Positions 1 through 7,099 of a stretch of DNA of 18,428 bases are shown here, one piece after another (the stretch's first letter is position 1; each line of letters begins with the position of its first letter). Made by a program: the position numbers and the translations under genes. The notes under the pieces are model-generated. The model saw nothing but the letters and a program-made list of their open reading frames with translations, did no database searches and was not told the DNA's origin. The DNA comes from Bacillota bacterium (GTDB taxonomy: Bacteria; Bacillota_E; Symbiobacteriia; JAMDAP01). Where the stretch lies: assembly GCA_023484675.1 (NCBI GenBank), contig JAMDAP010000099.1, positions 1 to 18,428 of the forward strand, in the 5' to 3' direction.

Positions 1-1358
1 TGTCGGCCGATTCCACCATCCTCAGTGTATCCACCCTGGCGGTAATGCTGTCCTCCGTCGACTGGAGGCTCACCGTTCTGGGTCTGTTGCCCCTGCCCGT
101 ACTGGCCGTTTCCGCTGGCATTTTTGGGCGCCTCATCCACCAACGCTTCCGCCACGTGCAGGCGGCCTTCTCCACCCTGTCCGACAGGGCCCAGGAGAAT
201 ATCGCCGGAGCGCGGGTGGTCAAGGCCTTCGTCCAGGAGAAAGCGGAGATCGGCAAGTTCACGCGTTCCAACCAGAACTATCTGGACACCTTCATGCACA
301 TGATCCGGGTCCAGGGCCTCCTGGACCCGCTGATCAACTTCCTGGCCGGCGCCGGCTTCGTCATCGTCCTCGGCTACGGCGGCCGGCTGGTGCTTCAGAA
401 CCGTTTGTCCCTGGGTATGTTCGTCGCCTTCAACAGTTACCTGGGCATGCTCGTCTGGCCCATGCTGGCCATCGGCTGGGTGGTCAACCTCATCCAGCGC
501 GGCACCGCCTCCATGGGACGCATCCAGGAGATCCTGGACACCCGCTCCGACATCGTGGAAGCTCCCATCCCCCAGGTGCCCGCTGTCTGGTCCGACCGGG
601 ACGCTCCCAAGGGCCGCATCGAGGTGCGGGACCTCAGCTTCCGCTATGCCCCGAACCTGCCCCACGCCCTGCAGGGCGTCTCCTTGGTGGTGGAGCCCGG
701 CCAGACTCTTGGCGTCATTGGCCGAACCGGCAGCGGCAAGAGCACCCTGGCCAACCTGCTGGTGCGCCTCTACAACGCACCAGCCGGGCGGCTGTTCATC
801 GACGGCACCGACGTCACCGAGATTTCCCTGACCGACCTGCGCTGGACCGTCGGTTACGCGCCGCAGGAGTCCTTCCTCTTCAGCAAGACCATTTACGAGA
901 ATATCTCCTTCGCCCCCGGCGACTGGGGCGAAGAGGATGTCTATACCGCCGCCCAAATCGCCCAGGTGGATAGCGATATCCGCGGGTTCGCCCACGGCTA
1001 CAGGACCCTTCTGGGCGAGCGGGGCGTCACCTTGTCCGGCGGCCAGCGGCAGCGCGTCGGCATCGCCCGGGCCCTGCTGAAAAACCCACCCATCCTGGTG
1101 CTGGACGACTCCCTGTCGGCCGTGGACACCGCCACCGAGGCCCGCATCCTGGCCGGCCTCAAGCCGGTGATGCGCGAGCGTACCACGATGATCGTCTCGC
1201 ACCGCGTGGTGGCGGTCCAGAACGCCGACCAGATCATCGTCTTGGACCGTGGCCGCATCATCGAACATGGCACCCACGAGGAGTTGCTGGCCCGGGAGGG
1301 CGAGTACTTCCACATCTACCAGCGACAGCAAATCGAAGAAGCCATCGACGCGGAGTGA
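1..1358 (+). CDS. ABC exporter subunit, YheI/BmrC-like half-transporter (5' end outside window)
   Basis: Half-size ABC exporter: a transmembrane domain followed by a cytoplasmic ATPase domain. The reading frame is open to the left edge (first full codon at position 3), so the N-terminus and first membrane helices are missing; the ATG at 45 is internal. Visible motifs are the coupling-region phrase ENIAGARVVKAF, Walker A GRTGSGKST (720-746), signature LSGGQRQR, Walker B ILVLDDSLSAVD and the switch His in SHR. The residue after the Walker B Asp is Asp instead of the catalytic Glu, which marks the degenerate partner of a heterodimeric exporter, as in BmrC and TM287. The stop codon overlaps the ribosome binding site of the next gene, which encodes the canonical partner, so the two probably form one complex. 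The family exports drugs or lipids; the substrate here is unknown. The domain assignment is secure; the pairing is inferred from position and site asymmetry. Confidence 0.93.
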   Translation, partial: SADSTILSVSTLAVMLSSVDWRLTVLGLLPLPVLAVSAGIFGRLIHQRFRHVQAAFSTLSDRAQENIAGARVVKAFVQEKAEIGKFTRSNQNYLDTFMHMIRVQGLLDPLINFLAGAGFVIVLGYGGRLVLQNRLSLGMFVAFNSYLGMLVWPMLAIGWVVNLIQRGTASMGRIQEILDTRSDIVEAPIPQVPAVWSDRDAPKGRIEVRDLSFRYAPNLPHALQGVSLVVEPGQTLGVIGRTGSGKSTLANLLVRLYNAPAGRLFIDGTDVTEISLTDLRWTVGYAPQESFLFSKTIYENISFAPGDWGEEDVYTAAQIAQVDSDIRGFAHGYRTLLGERGVTLSGGQRQRVGIARALLKNPPILVLDDSLSAVDTATEARILAGLKPVMRERTTMIVSHRVVAVQNADQIIVLDRGRIIEHGTHEELLAREGEYFHIYQRQQIEEAIDAE

Positions 1359-1368
1359 GGAGGCGACC

Positions 1369-3642
1369 ATGGACGACTTTCGCGAAGAAGAAGCCCTGGG
1401 CAAGGCCTACGACGCGAGGCTCATGTCCCGCCTGCTGACCTATGCCAAGCCCTTTTGGCGCATCATCCTGGTATGCATCGTGCTGCTCGGCTTCATTGCC
1501 GCCGTCGACCTGGCCCGGCCTTACCTGCTGAAGGTGGCCATCGATGACCACCTGAACGGCGTCGGCAAGCCCATGCAGGCCTATCCAGCGGGGCAGGTGC
1601 CGGCGGGGGCGGGTCGTGTTTACTCCTTCGCAGGGCGGGACTTCGTGCGGCTACCCTACGCGGATGTGACGGCCAGTCCGCCAGTTCCGGGCCAAGGCGC
1701 TGGGTCTGCCACCAGCCCGGCCCCCTATCAAATCCTCCTGATCGGCAATGAGAAGGTGCTGATTGCCGGTCACGTGCCCCAGGGGTCAGAGTTCCAGGCC
1801 TTCTCTGCCAAAGCGCCGCGACCTGGGCCGCCAGGCGCTTCACCCCAGGCGGTGCCGCCGGGACGGCTTCCGCCTGGGCTTGACTCGTTGCTGTTCCGCC
1901 TCGCCGCCACCCACGCCCTGGCTGCGGTACAGGTGACGCCGCCAGAGGCGCCGGCCTTCTCCCTCGAAGGCGTAGTCTTGAGTCAGCAGGATGCCGACAT
2001 CTTTCAAGGGGGAGACGCCCCCGCGATTCTCAATCTGGCTCTCCTCTACCTGGCTCTGTTGCTGGGCGGCCTGATCCTCAACTACGTCCAGACCCTCCTC
2101 CTGCAGTTCACCGGACAGCGCATCGTCTTCCGCATCCGCCAGCAGGTTTTCAGCCACCTGCAGCGCCTGCCCCTGGCCTTCTTTGACAAGAACCCGGTGG
2201 GCCGGCTGGTGACCCGCGTCGCCAATGACACCGAGGCGCTCTCGGAAATGTACACCAGCGTGCTGGTCAACCTCTTCCGCGACGTCTTCGTCCTGATCGG
2301 CATCGCCGTGGTCATGCTGCGCTTCAACCTGCACCTGGGGCTCCTCTCCCTGGCGGTGATGCCCCTCGTGGTCCTGGTCACGTTTGTCTACCAGCAGAAG
2401 GCCCGTAACGCCTTCCGTGACGTGCGGGTGAAGCTGGCCCGCATCAATGCCACCTTGGCCGAGAACATCGCCGGCATGCGCGTGGTGCAGATCTTCCGGC
2501 GCGAGCGGGAGCAGGCCAAGGAGTTCCATACCATCAACCGGGCTCATTTCGATGCCGGCATGAAGCAGCTCTACGTCTTTGCCGTCTTCCGCCCGGTGCT
2601 TGACCTGCTGGCCCAGTTCGCCCTGGCCCTGGTCATCTGGTACGGCGGCGGCCAGGTGCTCCGCGGCACCCTGCAGTTCGGCGTGCTCATTGCCTTCACC
2701 AGCTACATCCAACAGTTCTTCCGGCCGATCCAGGAACTGGCCGAGAAGTTCGCCATCCTGCAGCAGGCCATGGCCTCGTCGGAACGCATTTTCCAGCTCC
2801 TGGACACGGAGCCGCAGGTGGCCGACAAGCCCGACGCCCGTCAGCTGAGCCGTCTCCGCGGCAGTGTGGAGTTCGACCACGTCTGGTTCGCCTACGAGGG
2901 CGACAACCACGTGCTCCGCGACGTCTCCTTCAAGGTGGAGCCCGGCCAGACCGTGGCCTTCGTTGGTCATACCGGCGCCGGCAAGTCCTCCATCATGAAC
3001 CTGGTTTCCCGCTTCTACGACGTGCAGAAGGGCACCGTGCGCGTTGACGGCGCCGACGTGCGCGACGTCACCCAGGAATCCCTGCGCAAACACATCGGCC
3101 TGGTGATGCAGGACGTGTTCCTCTTCACCGGCGACGTCAAGGGGAACATCCGCCTTAACGCTACCGGCATCAGCGACGAGGCCGTGCGGCGCGCCGCCGA
3201 GACCGTGGGGGCCGACCCCTTCATTCGCCGCCTGCCGAAAGGATACGACGAGCCGGTGGCGGAGCGCGGCGCCACCCTCTCCGCCGGCGAGCGCCAACTC
3301 CTGGCCTTCGCGCGGGCCCTGGCCTTCGACCCGGCTATTCTGGTGCTGGACGAGGCCACCGCCTCCATCGACTCCGAGACCGAGCACCTGATCCAGACGG
3401 CCCTGCAGGAACTGACCCGCGGGCGCACCACCCTCATCGTGGCCCACCGCCTCTCCACCATTCAGCACGCCGACCAAATCATCGTCCTGCATAAGGGCAA
3501 GATCCGGGAGCAGGGCACCCATCAGGAACTGCTGGCCAAGCAGGGTTTGTACTACAAACTCTGGCGGCTGCAGTTCGAGGAAAGCCGGGAAAGCGCCGAA
3601 GGCGTGCCTGGACCCACAGGCGCTCAGCCCGCTGGCGCGTAA
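1369..3642 (+). CDS. ABC exporter subunit, YheH/BmrD-like, with large extracytoplasmic insertion
   Basis: Second half-transporter, 757 aa from the ATG at 1369, which follows AGGAGG (1358-1363) with good spacing. The frame is open further upstream, but only inside the previous gene. TM1 lies at about residues 30-52. A Pro/Gly-rich insertion of roughly 150 residues follows (about 65-215), then TM2 and the rest of the membrane domain, then the ATPase. ATPase motifs are Walker A GHTGAGKSS, signature LSAGERQ (Ala for the first Gly, common in this subfamily), Walker B ILVLDEATASID with the catalytic Glu, and AHR as H-loop. The Glu-bearing Walker B pairs with the canonical LSGGQ of the upstream subunit to make the competent ATP site; LSAGERQ would serve the degenerate site. 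An extracellular domain between TM1 and TM2 is known in BmrD, but I cannot tell whether this insertion is homologous. Family multidrug or lipid export; substrate unknown. Confidence 0.93.
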   Translation: MDDFREEEALGKAYDARLMSRLLTYAKPFWRIILVCIVLLGFIAAVDLARPYLLKVAIDDHLNGVGKPMQAYPAGQVPAGAGRVYSFAGRDFVRLPYADVTASPPVPGQGAGSATSPAPYQILLIGNEKVLIAGHVPQGSEFQAFSAKAPRPGPPGASPQAVPPGRLPPGLDSLLFRLAATHALAAVQVTPPEAPAFSLEGVVLSQQDADIFQGGDAPAILNLALLYLALLLGGLILNYVQTLLLQFTGQRIVFRIRQQVFSHLQRLPLAFFDKNPVGRLVTRVANDTEALSEMYTSVLVNLFRDVFVLIGIAVVMLRFNLHLGLLSLAVMPLVVLVTFVYQQKARNAFRDVRVKLARINATLAENIAGMRVVQIFRREREQAKEFHTINRAHFDAGMKQLYVFAVFRPVLDLLAQFALALVIWYGGGQVLRGTLQFGVLIAFTSYIQQFFRPIQELAEKFAILQQAMASSERIFQLLDTEPQVADKPDARQLSRLRGSVEFDHVWFAYEGDNHVLRDVSFKVEPGQTVAFVGHTGAGKSSIMNLVSRFYDVQKGTVRVDGADVRDVTQESLRKHIGLVMQDVFLFTGDVKGNIRLNATGISDEAVRRAAETVGADPFIRRLPKGYDEPVAERGATLSAGERQLLAFARALAFDPAILVLDEATASIDSETEHLIQTALQELTRGRTTLIVAHRLSTIQHADQIIVLHKGKIREQGTHQELLAKQGLYYKLWRLQFEESRESAEGVPGPTGAQPAGA

Positions 3643-3693
3643 ACCAATAGGATAGGTTCAGAGGCGGAACCGACGCTGGAAAGGGGGAGGGGC

Positions 3694-5136
3694 ATGGCCG
3701 TCTTGCGTGTCCCCCGACTGCTGGTGGCCGGAGTGCAGAGCGGCGTGGGGAAGACCACCGTCGCCCTGGGGCTGATGCGAGCCCTGGCCCGAAAAGGGCT
3801 GCGAGTTCAGCCGTTCAAGATCGGCCCAGATTATATTGACCCCACCTACCACACTGCAGCGGCCGGCCAGGTCTCGCGCAACTTGGACGGTTGGATGGGC
3901 GGCAGATCCCTCATGCGCCATCTCTTTGCCCGCGCCGCAGGGAGCGCCGACCTGGCAATTGTGGAGGGCGTGATGGGCCTGTTTGATGGCGCCGGCCCCG
4001 ACAGCGACGCGGGCAGTACCGCCGAGGCGGCCAAGTGGCTGGATACTCCTGTGGTGCTGGTCGTCGATGCCGGTGGCATGGCTCGAAGCGCCGCCGCCGT
4101 GGTGCAGGGTTACGCCGGATCGAATCCGGCGCTCCGCCTGGCTGGCGTGGTCTTTAATCGAGTTGGCGGCGAAGGCCACTATCGCCTTCTCCAAGAGAGT
4201 CTGGCCCGCTACACCCGGGTGCCGGCCCTCGGGTATCTCCCCCGGCGCAGCGCCATCCGCGCGCCGGAGCGGCACCTGGGGCTGGTGCCCATTCTGGACC
4301 AAAGCGCGCTGGCGCCTTACCTTGATCAGGTGGCGGATCTCGTGGAGGCCACGGTGGATTTGGCGACGATTCTGCGCCTGGCACAGGAGGCGGGGCCGGT
4401 TGACACGACGGAGGACAAATCGCCCTTTCCCGCCGCGCCCCAGCCGACCTGCTGCCGCATTGGCGTCGCCCGCGACGCCGCCTTCCATTTCTATTACCAG
4501 GACGGGCTGGACCTGCTGACAAACCTGGGAGCGGAACTGGCCTTCTTCAGCCCGCTGGCCGGCGACGCGCTGCCCCCCGATATGGACGCGCTTTACATCG
4601 GAGGCGGCTTCCCTGAGGTTTACCGCCAGGAGCTGTCTGCTCACCAGGGCCTGCAGCTGCAGATCGGCCAGGCCTACGGCTACGGCTTGCCCATCTACGC
4701 GGAGTGCGGTGGTCTGATGTACCTCTCCCGCGCCATCGTCGACCTTGACGGTCGGAACTGGCCGATGGCGGGGCTCTTGCCCGTAGCGGTGCGCATGCAG
4801 CCGCGCCTGGCCGTCCTTGGCTACGCCCGCGCGACCATGCTGCAACCGACGCTGCTGGGGCCTGCGGGGGCAGAGGTGACGGGCCACGAGTTTCACTGGT
4901 CGGTGGCCGACAGTCCTCCCACGGACTGGCCCCCGGCCTATCGCCTGGAAGGGCGCCGCCCGCCGGCCAGGTTAGAAGGCTTTACCCGCGGCCACCTGCT
5001 GGCCTCCTACTTGCACGTTCATTTTGCCGCTAACCCGGACGGGGCGCGTCACCTTGTGGCCGCCGCAAGAGCGCATCGCCAAGCTCGCCAGTCCGTCGGG
5101 CGGCGCAGGAATCAGAACTCGTGCGGCGAACGTTAG
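3694..5136 (+). CDS. cbiA: Cobyrinate a,c-diamide synthase
   Basis: 480 aa, the normal length of CbiA/CobB. The enzyme uses ATP and glutamine to amidate the a and c carboxylates of cobyrinate (anaerobic route) or hydrogenobyrinate. The N-terminal half is a dethiobiotin-synthetase-like ATPase with P-loop AGVQSGVGKTT near residue 12, followed by IGPDYIDPTYH and SRNLDGWM, all hallmarks of the family. The C-terminal half is a class I glutamine amidotransferase-like domain with GGGFPEVY, the nucleophile Cys in YAECGGLMYLS, and a late His in YLHVHFAANP. The ATG at 3694 sits very close to a G-rich Shine-Dalgarno stretch (3681-3692); the TTG at codon 4 is an alternative start. No other cobalamin genes are visible, so the partner pathway must lie elsewhere if it exists. 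The following gene starts 44 bases after the stop. Confidence 0.93.
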   Translation: MAVLRVPRLLVAGVQSGVGKTTVALGLMRALARKGLRVQPFKIGPDYIDPTYHTAAAGQVSRNLDGWMGGRSLMRHLFARAAGSADLAIVEGVMGLFDGAGPDSDAGSTAEAAKWLDTPVVLVVDAGGMARSAAAVVQGYAGSNPALRLAGVVFNRVGGEGHYRLLQESLARYTRVPALGYLPRRSAIRAPERHLGLVPILDQSALAPYLDQVADLVEATVDLATILRLAQEAGPVDTTEDKSPFPAAPQPTCCRIGVARDAAFHFYYQDGLDLLTNLGAELAFFSPLAGDALPPDMDALYIGGGFPEVYRQELSAHQGLQLQIGQAYGYGLPIYAECGGLMYLSRAIVDLDGRNWPMAGLLPVAVRMQPRLAVLGYARATMLQPTLLGPAGAEVTGHEFHWSVADSPPTDWPPAYRLEGRRPPARLEGFTRGHLLASYLHVHFAANPDGARHLVAAARAHRQARQSVGRRRNQNSCGER

Positions 5137-5180
5137 GGCTACAGCCGGGAACGATACCCGGCGCGAGGAGGTTATGCGAC

Positions 5181-5972
5181 ATGGATCTGGGTCTGAAGGG
5201 CAGAGTGGCGTTGGTTCTGGCGGCAAGCCGCGGGCTGGGCAAGGCATCGGCCCTGTGCCTCAGCCAGGAGGGCGCGCTGGTGGCAGTGGCCAGCCGGAGT
5301 CAGGAAGCTGCCGGGATGGCGGCCGCGGAAATCAGCCGGGCCACGGGCGGCAAGGTGATGGCCGTCGCCGCCGACGTCAGGCGGGCCGAGGATGTCCGCC
5401 AGGCCGTGGCCCGCACCGTGGCCGAGTTCGGGCGGCTGGACATCCTGGTGACCAACGCCGGCGGCCCACCCTCCGGCCTGTTCACGGAACTGGACGACGA
5501 TGCCTGGCAGGGGGCCTTTGAACTCAACCTGCTCAGCGCCGTGCGCGCCATCCGCGAGGCCCTGCCCCACCTGAAGAAGAGCGACGCCCCCCGCGTCGTC
5601 AGCATCACCTCCACCTCGGTCCGCCAGCCCATCGCCGGCCTGATTCTGAGCAACTCCGTCCGGGCGGGCGTGGTCGGGCTGATCAAGACGCTGTCCGTTG
5701 AACTGGCTCCGGACGGCATCCTCCTCAACTGTGTCGCTCCCGGCCGCATCGACACCGACCGGGTGCGCGAGCTGGATCAGGGGCGGGCCCAGCGCGCCGG
5801 CCGGTCTGCCGACGAGGTTCGCACCGAGAACGCCCAGCAGATCCCCCTGGGCCGCTACGGCACCCCGGAGGAATTTGGCCGCGCCGTATGCTACCTGGCC
5901 TCCCCGGCAAACAGCTACGTTACGGGCACCACCGTCTACGTCGACGGCGGGAGCACGCGGTCTGTGAGCTAA
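5181..5972 (+). CDS. SDR-family protein lacking the catalytic Tyr and Lys
   Basis: 263 aa Rossmann protein of the classical short-chain dehydrogenase/reductase length. The ATG at 5181 is preceded by GAGGAGG (5164-5170), 10 bases upstream; another ATG at 5174 is out of frame. Resembling FabG/3-oxoacyl-ACP reductases are the NAG motif in VTNAGGPP, the C-terminal PEEFGRAVCYLASP and YVTGTTVYVDGG. The nucleotide motif is off-consensus (LAASRGLG where TGxxxGIG is usual). The active-site Ser is kept (residue 144 in SITSTS), but the YxxxK motif reads SNSVR: Tyr becomes Ser157 and Lys becomes Arg161. A described subgroup of FabG-like SDRs has such imperfect NAD and tetrad motifs, so this is probably a stable variant and not decay. 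The substrate and even the catalytic status are unknown. It could be cotranscribed with cbiA, 44 bases upstream. Confidence 0.88.
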   Translation: MDLGLKGRVALVLAASRGLGKASALCLSQEGALVAVASRSQEAAGMAAAEISRATGGKVMAVAADVRRAEDVRQAVARTVAEFGRLDILVTNAGGPPSGLFTELDDDAWQGAFELNLLSAVRAIREALPHLKKSDAPRVVSITSTSVRQPIAGLILSNSVRAGVVGLIKTLSVELAPDGILLNCVAPGRIDTDRVRELDQGRAQRAGRSADEVRTENAQQIPLGRYGTPEEFGRAVCYLASPANSYVTGTTVYVDGGSTRSVS

Positions 5973-6046
5973 GCGTGCGGCAGCGCCGCTGCGCCTCGGG
6001 AGGTCTGAGTCTTGCCCATTCCACGCAGCCGGCACTTCGTCTCGCC

Positions 6047-6088
6047 GGCCCTGGCCCTGGCCCTGGCCCTGGCCCTGGTCTTGGTCTT
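6047..6088 (+). repeat. Hexamer tandem repeat (5 x GGCCCT, 2 x GGTCTT)
   Basis: Seven consecutive 6-base units: five perfect GGCCCT copies at 6047-6076, then two GGTCTT copies at 6077-6088. In the frame of the TTG start at 6012 they encode Ala-Leu and Val-Leu dipeptides of the signal anchor. Slippage by whole units would change the length of the hydrophobic segment without shifting the frame. Confidence 0.9.
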
Positions 6089-6300
6089 GGCCGCGGCCGT
6101 TCTGGGGTCATCCCTACTGGCTGCAGGAAGGGTTGGCCTCCTGGGCGGAGGAGGCGAAGAAAGGCGGCGCGGCCACCCGCCCCGCGGGGAACCGCCTGAA
6201 CGACGGCATGCCTCGCTGGACCCTGCCGCAGTTGGAGGCCCTGGACCTGGAAAGCATGCAGGGCGAGGGCGTCAGCGCCTATAGTGACTGGCGCAGAGGA

Positions 6301-6320
6301 CTGCCAGCGACCGCTGGCAG
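6301..6320. repeat. Perfect inverted repeat at the 3' end of the protease remnant
   Basis: Arms of 9 bases, CTGCCAGCG (6301-6309) and CGCTGGCAG (6312-6320), separated by AC. They lie just left of the transposon remnant and right before the TGA of the protease fragment. No T-run follows, so this is unlikely to be an intrinsic terminator. It could mark a transposon target or be incidental coding sequence. Confidence 0.6.
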
Positions 6321-6361
6321 ATGAATGCGCCCAAACCTACCCCACAGGGACAACGTTAGGT

Positions 6362-6392
6362 TTATGGCGTATACGTAACGTATGACGCATGA
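6362..6392 (+). repeat. Candidate left-end hairpin of the IS200/IS605 element
   Basis: Imperfect palindrome. GCGTATACG (6367-6375) pairs with CGTAT and ACGC (6379-6383 and 6385-6388) around a TAA loop, with G6384 bulged; the stem continues outward with TTAT against ATGA after bulging G6366. Small-loop hairpins with a bulged base are the form recognised by TnpA of this family. It overlaps the probable tnpA start at 6382. Confidence 0.5.
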
Positions 6393-6602
6393 TCGGTACG
6401 CTCGAAACGCAGGGGCTGTATATTCGTTGCAGTATCACATCGTGTTCTGCCCGAAGTACCGGCGTAAGGTCTTGGTTGGCGAAGTGGAGACTGCATTGTG
6501 AAGTCCCTCCTGCTCCAGAAGGCTTAAGAACTGGGGTTGGAAATCAAGGCAATGGAGGTCATGCCTAACCACGTGCACATCTTCGTGACCGGAGACCCAA
6601 CG
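6382..6602 (+). pseudogene. tnpA: Broken IS200/IS605 TnpA (Y1 HUH transposase), N-terminal part
   Basis: From ATG 6382 the frame encodes YSLQYHIVFCPKYRRKVLVG, the typical TnpA N-terminus, and stops at TGA 6499-6501. Homology resumes in another frame as KSLLLQKA, then a TAA (6525-6527) where the family has Glu, then ELGLEIKAMEVMPNHVHIFV. HVH (6570-6578) is the HUH metal-binding motif. The sequence leaves TnpA homology at about 6600, about 70 residues into a protein that is usually near 130-140 aa, so the helix with the nucleophilic Tyr is deleted. One indel at 6499-6500 and one nonsense change explain the interruptions. TnpA cuts and rejoins single-stranded DNA at element ends; this copy cannot. 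Confidence 0.85.
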
Positions 6603-7097
6603 GATGCCCAGCGGCATAGGGCCCGGCAGAAGAAGGGCAGCAATCGGCGCAAGGAAACCAAACGGCAGGTAGCCCGGTTGCATGAACGGGTAGTCAACCA
6701 AAGGCGGGACGCCCACCAAAAGGCTTCGACTACCTTGGTCCGGGAGAACGCCGTCATCGTTCACGAGGACATCTCGCCGCAGTTCATGGTTAAGAATCAC
6801 CATCTGGCTCAAGCCGCCCATGACGTGGATTGGTCCCAGTTTCTCACCATTCTCCATAGCAAAGCGGCGCAAGCCGGGAGAGTGGTTATCGCAGTCGATC
6901 CCGGTAACACCTCGCAGAACTGTTCGAGTTGCGGATGTGTGGTCCCCAAGAAACTCAGCGAACGGGTGCATGAGTGCCCGCACTGTGGATTCAAGACGGA
7001 TAGAGACCACAACGCAGCCTTCAACATCCTGCATCGGGGAGTAGACTGCCTTCAGGCTCGGACGGAGCCTTCGGACGCCAAACTTGGGGTTGCCTGA
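6603..7097 (+). pseudogene. tnpB: TnpB C-terminal half (truncated RNA-guided nuclease of IS605 type)
   Basis: Open frame that continues directly from the TnpA remnant (TTG at 6537 is a possible start of a 186 aa chimera) and ends at 7097. It covers the second half of TnpB: the basic helix region KKGSNRRKETKRQVARLHER, the RuvC-II segment with Glu in VIVHEDIS (codon 6765-6767), the zinc ribbon with CxxC at 6921-6932 and CPHC at 6975-6986, and the RuvC-III region DRDHNAAFNIL (from 6999). The N-terminal half with the first catalytic Asp and the guide-RNA-binding part is gone; intact TnpB is about 350-400 aa. Nuclease activity is therefore not expected. TnpB proteins of this family are RNA-guided endonucleases that help retain the element. 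Confidence 0.85.
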
Positions 7098-7099
7098 GT

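Larger units (their letters stand above)
6012..6324 (+). pseudogene. 5' remnant of a membrane-anchored peptidase MA-like metalloprotease
   Basis: Two pieces in different frames. The first starts at TTG 6012, eight bases after GGGAGG (5998-6003), and encodes a signal anchor with an Ala-Leu repeat (PALALALALALVLVLAAAV). The second, in the +1 frame from about 6097 to the TGA at 6322-6324, reads FWGHPYWLQEGLASWAEEA and then RWTLPQLEAL. WLxEGLAxWxE is the helix carrying the third zinc ligand (Glu) in gluzincin proteases of the peptidase MA type, and a LPxLxxL stretch usually follows it. The HExxH helix that should lie between the anchor and this helix is absent, so an internal deletion plus frameshift has occurred. 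A matching C-terminal tail appears after the transposon remnant (7100-7321). The ribosome binding site and anchor are seen directly; the family is inferred from short motifs. Confidence 0.55.

Noticed and set aside
1840..3522. A 560-codon open frame on the minus strand, opposite the exporter subunit.
   Set aside because: It is the antisense shadow of a gene with clear ABC motifs; His/Gly/Gln/Val-rich low-quality composition and no ribosome binding site.
3658..4896. A 412-codon minus-strand open frame opposite cbiA.
   Set aside because: Shadow of cbiA, with no motif of its own.
6047..6088. Considered as a CRISPR-like or regulatory repeat array.
   Set aside because: Units are only six bases with no spacers and encode a signal anchor in frame.
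6537..7097. Considered as an intact TnpB or other RNA-guided nuclease gene.
   Set aside because: The first half with the first RuvC Asp and guide-binding region is missing and the N-terminus is TnpA sequence; it is a chimeric remnant.
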